This document shows positions 39,801 through 51,900 of a DNA stretch of 64,000 nucleotides, one piece after another. The position numbers and the translations under genes were made by a program. Positions within the stretch are counted from its first letter, which is position 1. The number at the start of each line of letters is the position of its first letter. The notes under the pieces were generated by a model, which searched no databases, had not been told where the DNA came from, and saw nothing but the letters and a program-made list of their open reading frames with translations. The stretch is taken from the NCBI GenBank assembly GCA_035048485.1, contig CM068580.1, forward strand, positions 56,706,475 to 56,770,474, written 5' to 3'. This DNA is from Pteria penguin (taxonomy: Eukaryota > Mollusca > Bivalvia > Pterioida > Pteriidae).

Positions 39801-42800
39801 TCCTGAAAATGACGTCATACTTTGTAAATGACGTCATATCTCCCTTATTTTTCATCGGATCGAGGCGGGGACGGTTGGAATCCATTCTGCGTGAAAAAGT
39901 AAAATGGCAAATACTCGAAACAGAATTTCGATATCTCTTACCGTTTTCGAGATATTTGCGGTCAAAGTTCACGGTTTCACCATTCCTGAAAACAGACTTT
40001 TCAACTTCAGGAAGCTGTGTTTCCCTTAATGAGGAAGTTAGGGGTGTGAAATTTGGTAGCATGATAGAGATTGAGAATATCTACCGACTGACAAGAGGAA
40101 TTTGGCATGGAGCCAAATTCCTGAAAATGACGTCATACTTTGTAAATGACGTCATATCTCCCTTATTTATCATCGGATCGAGTCGGGGATGGTTCGAATC
40201 GATTCTGCATGAAAATTTAACATCCTAGTTAGTACAACAGAATTTCGATATCTCTTACCGTTTTCGAGATATTTGCCGTCAAAATTCATGGTTTCACCAT
40301 TCCTGAAAATACACTTTTCAACTTCGGGAAGCTGTGTTTTGCTTATTTATAAAGCTAGTGGTGTGAAATTTGGTAGCATGATACAGAATAAAAATATTTA
40401 CCGACTGACAAGTGTGATCTGGCATGGTGCGAAATTCCTGAACATGACGTAATACTATTTAAATGACGTCATAGCTCCCTTACTTTTCATCCGATCGAAT
40501 CGGGAATGGTTGGAATCGATTCTTCGTGAAAAATAAAATGTATACATTCACCTAAAGTTTTTTTTTTCCATATCCCTTACCGTTTTTAAGATATTTGCGG
40601 TCAGATTTAAGGGTTTCACAGTCCTTTCCGCATACCTTGGGGCCCCACAAAGGGATGTGGTCCCAAAATATTTCTTCCTCTTATTCCCCGGAGAAAAATC
40701 TTTCATGCTGAATTCTTCATTTTCAATCCAAGAACAACAAAAAGCCAAGACATTTGGTCTTAACTTTTTCATCTGAGTCTTGTGAAACCTTCTTGTTGGC
40801 TCGCCAACAAGGTCAGCTCTAGTTATTATTATTATTATTTTTATTTTTCTTCCGTTTTTGCAGTGGACAGAGGTTTTCTCGAATACGGTTTAAGATAGAA
40901 CATTCAAATTTTCAGGATCGTCTCTTTACACATTTCCGCCGAGGTATTTTTTTTATTTTTTCCTACTTTCACTTTGTAAGGTCACAGCGCCACCTACAAT
41001 TTTTTTATTTAGGTACCTGTATCTTCGCTATTTATTGTCCGATTGGAATGAAATTTTCAGCATTCGATTCAGAAAAGGAGATGCAAGATTTTATGTCACT
41101 GCGTCAATTTCGTAGCTCTACCCCGAAAAAGTTGACCTTGACCCGATTGTTTTGAGTTCAAGAAAAATATTTCAATCTTAGATTTTATTACGTAGGATGA
41201 AAGATTTCTATGGTCTGATTTGGAATGTGAAAAATTTTTGAAATCGGACCATAAATAAAGTCACAATGAGCGTGGGAAAATTCGCTATGACGTCATCAAA
41301 GCTAATTAAATATTCATACGTTAATATCTCTCTTACTAAATGAGATATCGGCATGAAATTTTATATCTAAACATGTTTCCACATTCTTAATCTACCTCTA
41401 GAATGAAAATGGCATGCTGCCAATATTTTTGAAATTATTGAAAATTTTCGAATGAAATCTTTGGCAAGGTCTAGCGACTTTATTTGCAGTCGGATTTTGA
41501 TCGGGTTTCTTCCATTCGATAGAGCGTTCAAATACCTACCAGTAGAGTGTTCTCAGATTTTCGCTAACTCTTACGGTTTTTGAGTTATTTGCGTTTGAAC
41601 ACGACAACCCCCTTTAAAGTGATGTTTGTGACGTCATCAACACTCATTAATTATTCATGAAATGTTTTCGCCTATAGCTCGCTTATTGAGGAAGATAGAG
41701 GTGTGTAATTTGGTAACATGATAGAGATTGAGAATATCTACCGACTGACAAGAGGAATTTGGCATATAGCCAAATTCCTGAAAATGACGTCATACTTTGT
41801 AAATGACGTCATATCTCCCTTATTTATCATCGGATCGAGGCGGGGACGGTTGGAATCGATTCTGCGTGAAAAAGTAAAATGGTAAATACTCGAAACAGAA
41901 TTTCGATATCTCTTACCGTTTTCGAGATATTTGCGGTCAAAGTTCACGGTTTCACCATTCCTGAAAACACACTTTTCAACTTCAGGAAGCTGTGTTTCCC
42001 TTCTTGAGGAAGTTAGGGGTGTGAAATTTGGTAGCATGATAGAGATTGATAATATTTACCGACTGACAAGAGGAATTTGGCATGGAGCCAAATTCTTGAA
42101 AATGACGTCATACTTTGTAAATGACGTCATATCTCCCTTATTTATCATCGGATCGAGTCGGAGATGGTTGGAATCGATTCTGCGTGAAAATTTAACATCA
42201 AATTAGTACAACAGAATTTCGATATCTCTTACCGTTTTCGAGATATTTGCCGTCAAAATTCATGGTTTCACCATTCCTGAAAATACACTTTTCAACTTCA
42301 GGAAGCTGTGTTTCGCTTATTTATAAAGCTAGTGGTGTGAAATTTGGTAGCATGATACAGAATAAAAATATTTACCGACTGACAAGTGGGATTTGGCATG
42401 GTGCGAAATTCCTGTACATGACGTAATACTATTTAAATGACGTCATAGGTCCCTTACTTTTCATCCGATCGAATCGGGAATGGTTGGAATCGATTCTTCG
42501 TGAAAAATAAAATGGATAATGTATTCACCTAAAGTTTTTTTTTCCATATCCCTTACCGTTTTTAAGATATTTGCGGTCAGATTTAACGGTTTCACAGTCC
42601 TTTCCGCATACCTTGGGGCCCCACAAAGGGATATGGTCCCAAAATATTTCTTCCTCTTATTCCCCGGAAAAAAATCTTTCATGCTGAATTCTTCATTTTC
42701 AATCCAAGAACAACAAAAAGCCAAGACATTTGGTCTTAACTTTTTCATCTGAGTCTTGTGAAACCTTCTTGTTGGCTCGCCAACAAGGTCAGCTCTAGTT

Positions 42801-42915
42801 ATTATTAGGTTTCACAAGTTTCACTTGTGAAACCTATTGTTTTTCTGATTTTTCTTTTTTTTTTATTAGGTTTCACAAGTTCCACTTGTGAAACCTATTG
42901 TTTTTCTGATTATTC

Positions 42916-42946
<31 letters not shown>

Positions 42947-45900
42947 TTTATTTTTCTTCCGTTTTTGCAGTGGACAGAGGTTTTCTCCAATACGGTTTAC
43001 GATAGAACATTCAAATTTTCAGGATCGTCTCTTTACACATTTCCGCCGAGGTATTTTTTTTATTTTTTCCTACTTTCACTTTGTAAGGTCACAGCGCCAC
43101 CTACAATTTTTTTTATTTAGGTACCTGTATCTTCGCTATTTATTGTCCGATTGGAATGAAATTTTCAGCATTCGATTCAGAAAAGGAGATGCAAGATTTT
43201 ATGTCACTGCGTCAATTTCGTAGCTCTACCCCTAAAAAGTTGACCTTGACCCGATTGTTTTGAGTTCAAGAAAAATATTTCAATCTTAGATTTTATAACG
43301 TCGGATGAAAGATTTCAATGGTCTGATTTGGAATGTGAAAAATTTTTGAAATCGGACCATAAATAAAGTCACAATGAGCGTGGGAAAATTCGCTATGACG
43401 TCATCAAAGCTAATTAAATATTCATACGTTAATATCTCTCTTACTAAATGAGATATCGGCATGAAATTTTATATCTAAACATGTTTCCACATTCTTAATC
43501 TACCTCTAGAATGAAAATGGCATGCTGCCAATATTTTTGAAATTATTGAAAATTTTCGAATCAAATCTTTGGCAAGGTCTAGCGACTTTATTTGCAGTCG
43601 GATTTTGATCGGGTTTCTTCCATTCGATAGAGCGTTCAAATACCTACCAGTATAGTGTTCTCAGATTTTCGCTAACTCTTACGGTTTTTGAGTTATTTGC
43701 GTTTGAACACGACAACCCCCTTTAAAGTGATGTTTGTGACGTCATCAACACTCATTAATTATTCATGAAATGTTTTCGCCTATAGCTCGCTTATTGAGGA
43801 AGATAAAGGTGTGTAATTTGGTAACATGATAGAGATTGGGAATATCTACCGACTGACAAGAGGAATTTGGCATATAGCCAAATTCCTGAAAATGACGTCA
43901 TACTTTGTAAATGACGTCATATCTCCCTTATTTTTCATCGGATCGAGGCGGGGACGGTTGGAATCGATTCTGCGTGAAAAAGTAAAATGGCAAATACTCG
44001 AAACAGAATTTCGATATCTCTTACCGTTTTCGAGATATTTGCGGTCAAAGTTCACGGTTTCACCATTCCTGAAAACAGACTTTTCAACTTCAGGAAGCTG
44101 TGTTTCGCTTCTTGAGGAAGTTAGGGGTGTGAAATTTGGTAGCATGATAGAAATTGAGAATATCTACCGACTGACAAGAGGAATTTGGCATGGAGCCAAA
44201 TTCCTGAAAATGACGTCATACTTTGTAAATGACGTCATATCTCCCTTATTTATCATCGGATCGAGTCGGGGATGGTTGGAATCGATTCTGCGTGAAAATT
44301 TAACATCCTAGTTAGTACAACAGAATTTCGATATCTCTTACCGTTTTCGAGATATTTGCGGTCAAAGTTCACGGTTTCACCATTCCTGAAAACAGACTTT
44401 TCAACTTCAGGAAGCTGTGTTTCGCTTCTTGAGGAAGTTAGGGGTGTGAAATTTGGTAGCATGATAGAGATTGAGAATATCTACCGACTGACAAGAGGAA
44501 TTTGGCATGGAGCCAAATTCCTGAAAATGACGTCATACTTTGTAAATGACGTCATATCTCCCTTATTTATCATCGGATCGAGTCGGGGATGGTTGGAATC
44601 GATTCTGCGTGAAAATTTAACATCCTAGTTAGTACAACAGAATTTCGATATCTCTTACCGTTTTCGAGATATTTGCCGTCAAAATTCATGGTTTCACCAT
44701 TCCTGAAAATACACTTTTCAACTTCAGGAAGCTGTGTTTCGCTTATTTATAAAGCTAGTGGTGTGAAATTTGGTAGCATGATACAGAATAAAAATATTTA
44801 CCGACTAACAAGTGGGATTTGGCATGGTGCGAAATTCCTGAACATGACGTAATACTATTTAAATGACGTCATAGCTCCCTTACTTTTCATCCGATCGAAT
44901 CGGGAATGGTTGGAATCGATTCTTCGTGAAAAATAAAATGGATAATGTATTCACCTAAAGTTTTTTTTTTCCATATCCCTTACCGTTTTTAAGATATTTG
45001 CGGTCAGATTTAACGGTTTCACAGTCCTTTCCGCATACCTTGGGGCCCCACAAAGGGATGTGGTCCCAAAATATTTAGGTTTCACAAGTTCACTTGTGAA
45101 ACCTATTGTTTTTCTGATTTTTCTTTTTTTTTTATTATTATTAGGTTTCACAAGTTCCACTTGTGAAACCTATTGTTTTTCTGATTTTTCTTTTTTTAGG
45201 TTTCACAAGTTCACTTGTGAAACCTATTGTTTTTCTGATTTTTCTTTTTTTTTTATTATTATTATTTTTATTTTTCTTCCGTTTTTGCAGTGGACAGAGG
45301 TTTTCTCCAATACGGTTTAAGATAGAACATTCAAATTTTCAGGATCGTCTCTTTACACATTTCCGCCGAGGTATTTTTTTTATTTTTTCCTACTTTCACT
45401 TTGTAAGGTCACAGCGCCACCTACAATTTTTTTATTTAGGTACCTGTATCTTCGCTATTTATTGTCCGATTGGAATGAAATTTTCAGCATTCGATTCAGA
45501 AAAGGAGATGCAAGATTTTATGTCACTGCGTCAATTTCGTAGCTCTACCCCGAAAAAGTTGACCTTGACCCGATTGTTTTGAGTTCAAGAAAAATATTTC
45601 AATCTTAGATTTTATTACGTAGGATGAAAGATTTCAATGGTCTGATTTGGAATGTGAAAAATTTTTGAAATCGAACCATAAATAAAGTCACAATGAGCGT
45701 GGGAAAATTCGCTATGACGTCATCAAAGCTAATTAAATATTCATACGTTAATATCTCTCTTACTAAATGAGATATCGGCATGAAATTTTATATCTAAACA
45801 TGTTTCCACATTCTTAATCTACCTCTAGAATGAAAATGGCATGCTGCCAATATTTTTGAAATTATTGAAAATTTTCGAATCAAATCTTTGGCAAGGTCTA

Positions 45901-48900
45901 GCGACTTTATTTGCAGTCGGATTTTGATCGGGTTTGTTCCATTCGATAGAGCGTTCAAATACCTACCAGTAAAGTGTTCTCAGATTTTCGCTAACTCTTA
46001 CGGTTCTCGAGTTATTTGCGTTTGAACACGACAACCCCCTTTAAAGTGATGTTTGTGACGTCATCAACACTCATTAATTATTCATGAAATGTTTTCGCCT
46101 ATAGCTCGCTTATTGAGGAAGATAGAGGTGTGTAATTTGGTAACATGATAGAGATTGAGAATATCTACCGACTGACTAGAGGAATTTGGCATGGCGCCAA
46201 ATTCCTGAAAATGACGTCATACTTTGTAAATGACGTCATATCTCCCTTATTTATCATCGGATCGAGGCGGGGACGGTTGGAATCGATTCTGCGTGAAAAA
46301 GTAAAATGGTAAATACTCGAAACAGAATTTCGATATCTCTTACCGTTTTCGAGATATTTGCGGTCAAAGTTCACGGTTTCACCATTCCTGAAAACACACT
46401 TTTCAAATTCAGGAAGCTGTGTTTCGCTTATTGAGGAAGTTAGAGGTGTGAAATTTGGTAGCATGATAGAGAATGAGAATATCTACCGACTGACAAGAGG
46501 AATTTGGCATATAGCCAAATTCCTGAAAATGACGTCATACTTTGTAAATGACGTCATATCTCCCTTATTTATCATCGGATCGAATCGGGGATGGTTGGAA
46601 TCGATTCTGCGTGAAAAAGTAAAAACGGAAAAAGAAGCAACAGAATTTCGATATCTCTTACCGTTTTCGAGATATTTGCGGTCAAAGTTCACGGTTTCAC
46701 CATTCCTAAAAAAAAAACACTTTTCAAATTCAGGAAGCTGTGTTTCGCTTATTGAAGACGTTAGGGGTGTGAAATTTGGTAGCATGATAGAGATTGAAAA
46801 TATCTACCGACTGACAAGAGGAATTTGGCATGGAGCCAAATTCCTGAAAATGACGTCATACTTTGTAAATGACGTCATATCTCCCTTATTTATCATCGGA
46901 TCGAATCCGGGATGGTTGGAATCGATTCTGCGTGAAAATTTAACATCTTAATTAATACAACAGAATTTCGATATCTCTTACCGTTTTCGAGATATTTGCG
47001 GTCAAAATTCATGGTTTCACCATTCCTGAAAATACACTTTTCAACTTCAGGAAGCTGTGTTTCGCTTATTTATAAAGCTAGTGGTGTGAAATTTGGTAGC
47101 ATGATACAGAATAAAAATATTTACCGACTGACAAGTGGGATTTGGCATGGTCCGAAATTCCTGAACATGACGTAATACTATTTAAATGACGTCATAGCTC
47201 CCTTACTTTTCATCCGATCGAATCGGGAATGGTTGGAATCGATTCTTCGTGAAAAATAAAATGTATATATTTACCTAAAGTTTTTTTTTTCCATATCCCT
47301 TACCGTTTTTAAGATATTTGCGGTCAGATTTAACGGTTTCACAGTCCTTTCCGCATACCTTGGGGCCCCACAAAGGGATGTGGTCCCAAAATATTTCTTC
47401 CTCTTATTCCCCGGAGAAAAATCTTTCATGCTGAATTCTTCATTTTCAATCCAAGAACAACAAAAAGCCAAGACATTTGGTCTTAACTTTTTCAACTGAG
47501 TCTTGTGAAACCTTCTTGTTGGCTCGCCAACAAGGTCAGCTCTAGTTTTTATTATTATTATTATTATTATTATTTTTATTTTTCTTCCGTTTTTGCAGTG
47601 GACAGAGGTTTTCTCCAATACGGTTTAAGATAGAACATTCAAATTTTCAGCATCGTCTCTTTACACATTTCCGCCGAGGTATTTTTTTTATTTTTTCCTA
47701 CTTTCACTTTGTAAGGTCACAGCGCCACCTACAATTTTTTTATTTAGGTACCTGTATCTTCGCTATTTATTGTCCGATTGGAATGAAATTTTCAGCATTC
47801 GATTCAGAAAAGGAGATGCAAGATTTTATGTCACTGCGTCAATTTCGTAGCTCTACCCCGAAAAAGTTGACCTTGACCCGATTGTTTTCATTTCAAGAAA
47901 AATATTTCAATCTTAGATTTTAGACAGTAGGATGAAAGATTTCAATGGTCTGATTTGGAATATGAAAAATTTTTGAAATCGGACCATAAATAAAGTCACA
48001 ATGAGCGTGGGAAAATTCGCTATGACGTCATCAAAGCTAATTAAATATTCATACGTTAATATCTCTCTTACTAAATGAGATATCGGCATGAAATTTTATA
48101 TCTAAACATGTTTCCACATTCTTAATCTACCTCTAGAATGAAAATGGCATGCTGCCAATATTTTTGAAATTATTGAAAATTTTCGAATCAAATCTTTGGC
48201 AAGGTCTAGCGACTTTATTTGCAGTCGGATTTTGATCGGGTTTCTTCCATTCGATAGAGCGTTCAAATACCTACCAGAGCATTGTTCTCAAATTTTCGCT
48301 TACTCTTACGGTTCTCGAGTTATTTGCGTTTGAACACGACAACCCCCTTTAAAGTGATGTTTGTGACGTCATCAGCACTCATTAATTATTCATGAAATGT
48401 TTTCGCCTATAGTTCGCTTATTGAGGAAGATAGAGTTGTGAAATTTGGTAGCATGATAGAGATTGAGAATATCTACCGACTGACAAGAGGAATTTGGCAT
48501 GGAGCCAAATTCCTGAAAATGACGTCATACTTTGTAAATGACGTCATATCTCCCTTATTTTTCATCGGATCGAGGCGGGGACGGTTGGAATCGATTCTGC
48601 GTGAAAAAGTAAAAAGGTAAATACTCGAAACAGAATTTCGATATCTCTTACCGTTTTCGAGATATTTGCGGTCAAAGTTCACGGTTTCACCATTCCTGAA
48701 AACACACTTTTCAAATTCAGGAAGCTGTGTTTCGCTTATTGAGGAAGTTAGAGGTGTGAAATTTGGTAGCATGATAGAAATTGAGAATATCTACCGACTG
48801 ACAAGAGGAATTTGGCATGGAGCCAAATTCCTGAAAATGACGTCATACTTTGTAAATGACGTCATATCTCCCTTATTTATCATCGGATCGAATCGGGGAT

Positions 48901-51900
48901 GGTTGGAATCGATTCTGCGTGAAAAAGTATAAAGGGAGTAAGAAACAACAGAATTTCGATATCTCTTACCGTTTTCGAGATATTTGCGGTCAAAGTTCAC
49001 GGTTTCACCATTCCTAAAAAAAAAACATTTTTCAACTTCAGGAAGCTGTGTTTCGCTTATTGAGGAAGTTAGGGGTGTGAAATTTGGTAGCATGATAGAG
49101 ATTGAGAATATCTACCGACTGACAAGAGGAATTTGGCATGGAGCCAAATTCCTGAAAATGACGTCATACTTTGTAAATGACGTCATATCTCCCTTATTTA
49201 TCATCGGATCGAATCGGGGATGGTTGGAATCGATTCTGCGTGAAAAATAAAATGGATAATGTATTCACCTAAAGTTTTTTTTTCCATATCCCTTACCGTT
49301 TTTAAGATATTTGCGGTCAGATTTAACGGTTTCACAGTCCTTTCCGCATACCTTGGGGCCCCACAAAGGGATGTGGTCCCAAAATATTTCTTCCTCTTAT
49401 TCCCCGGTGAAAAATCTTTCATGCTGAATCCTTCATTTTCAATCCAAGAACAACAAAAAGCCAAGACATTTGGTCTTAACATTTTCATCTGAGTCTTGTG
49501 AAACCTTCTTGTTGGCTCGCCAACAAGGTCAGCTCTAGTTATTTTTATTTTTCTTCCGTTTTTGCAGTGGACAGAGGTTTTCTCCAATACGGTTTAAGAT
49601 AGAACATTCAAATTTTTAGGATCGTCTCTTTACACATTTCCGCCGAGGTATTTTTTTTATTTTTTCCTACTTTCACTTTGTAAGGTCACAGCGCCACCTA
49701 CAATTTTTTTATTTAGGTACCTGTATCTTCGCTATTTTTTGTCCGATTGGAATGAAATTTTCAGCATTCGATTCAGAAAAGGAGATGCAAGATTTTATGT
49801 CATTGCGTCAATTTCGTAGCTCTACCCCGAAAAAGTTGACCTTGACCCGATTGTTTTCATTTCAAAAAAAATATTTCAATCTTAGATTTTAGACAGTAGG
49901 ATGAAAGATTTTAATGGTCTGATTTGGAATATGAAAAATTTTTGAAATCGGACCATAAATAAAGTCACAATGAGCGTGGGAAAATTCGCTATGACGTCAT
50001 CAAAGCTAATTAAATATTCATACGTTAATATCTCTCTTATTAAATGAGATATCGGCATGAAATTTTATATCTAAACATGTTTCCACATTCTTAATCTCCC
50101 TCTAGAATGAAAATGGCATGCTGCCAATATTTTTGAAATTATTGAAAATTTTCGAATCAAATCTTTGGCAAGGTCTAGCGACTTTATTTGCAGTCGGATT
50201 TTGATCGGGTTTCTTCCATTCGATAGAGCGTTCAAATACCTACCAGTAAAGTGTTCTCAGATTTTCGCTAACTCTTACGGTTCTCGAGTTATTTGCGTTT
50301 GAACACGACAACCCCCTTTAAAGTGATGTTTGTGACGTCATCAACACTCATTAATTATTCATGAAATGTTTTCGCCTATAGCTCGCTTATTGAGGAAGAT
50401 AGAGGTGTGAAATTTGGTAGCATGATAGAGATTGAGAATATCTACCGACTGACAAGAGGAATTTGGCATGGAGCCAAATTCCTGAAAATGACGTCATACT
50501 TTGTAAATGACGTCATATCTCCCTTATTTTTCATCAGATCGAGGCGGGGACGGTTGGAATCGATTCTGCGTGAAAAAGTAAAATGGTAAATACTCGAAAC
50601 AGAATTTCGATATCTCTTACCGTTTTCGAGATATTTGCGGTCAAAGTTCACGGTTTCACCATTCCTGAAAACACACTTTTCAACTTCAGGAAGCTGTGTT
50701 TCGCTTTTTGAGGAAGTTAGGGGTGTGAAATTTGGTAGCATGATAGAGATTGAGAATATCTACCGACTGACAAGAGGAATTTGGCATGGAGCCAAATTCC
50801 TGAAAATGACGTCATACTTTGTAAATGACGTCATATCTCCCTTATTTATCATCGGATCGAGTCGGGGATGGTTGGAATCGATTCTGCGTGAAAATTTAAC
50901 ACCCCAGTTAGTACAACAGAATTTCGATATCTCTCACCGTTTTCGAGATATTTGCCGTCAAAATTCATGGTTTCACCATTCCTGAAAATACACTTTTCAA
51001 CTTCAGGAAGCTGTGTTTCGCTTATTTATAAAGCTAGTGGTGTGAAATTTGGTAGCATGATACAGAATAAAAATATTTACCGACTGACAAGTGGGATTTG
51101 GCATATTGCGAAATTCCTGAACATGACGTAATACTATTTAAATGACGTCATAGCTCCCTTACTTTTCATCCGATCGAATCGGGAATGGTTGGAATCGATT
51201 CTTCGTGAAAAATAAAATGTAAATATTTACCTAAAGTTTTTTTTTCCATATCCCTTACCGTTTTTAAGATATTTGCGGTCAGATTTAACGGTTTCACAGT
51301 CCTTTCCGCATACCTTGGGGCCCCACAAAGGGATGTGGTCCCAAAATATTTCTTCCTCTTATTCCCCGGAGAAAAATCTTTCATGCTGAATTCTTCATTT
51401 TCAATCCAAGAACAACAAAAAGCCAAGACATTTGGTCTTAACTTTTTCAACTGAGTCTTGTGAAACCTTCTTGTTGGCTCGCCAACAAGGTCAGCTCTAG
51501 TTCTTCCTCTTATTCCCCAGAGAAAAATCTTTCATGCTGAATCCTTCATTTTCAATCCAAGAACAACAAAAAGCCAAGACATTTGGTCTTAACTTTTTCA
51601 TCTGAGTCTTGTGAAACCTTCTTGTTGGCTCGCCAACAAGGTCAGCTCTAGTTATTTTTATTTTTCTTCCGTTTTTGCAGTGGACAGAGGTTTTCTCCAA
51701 TACTGTTTAAGATAGAACATTCAAATTTTCAGGATCGTCTCTTTACACATTTCCGCCGAGGTATTTTTTTTTATTTTTTCCTACTTTCACTTTGTAAGGT
51801 CACAGCGCCACCTACAATTTTTTTATTTAGGTACCTATATCTTCGCTATTTATTGTCCGATTGGAATGAAATTTTCAGCATTCGATTCAGAAAAGGAGAT

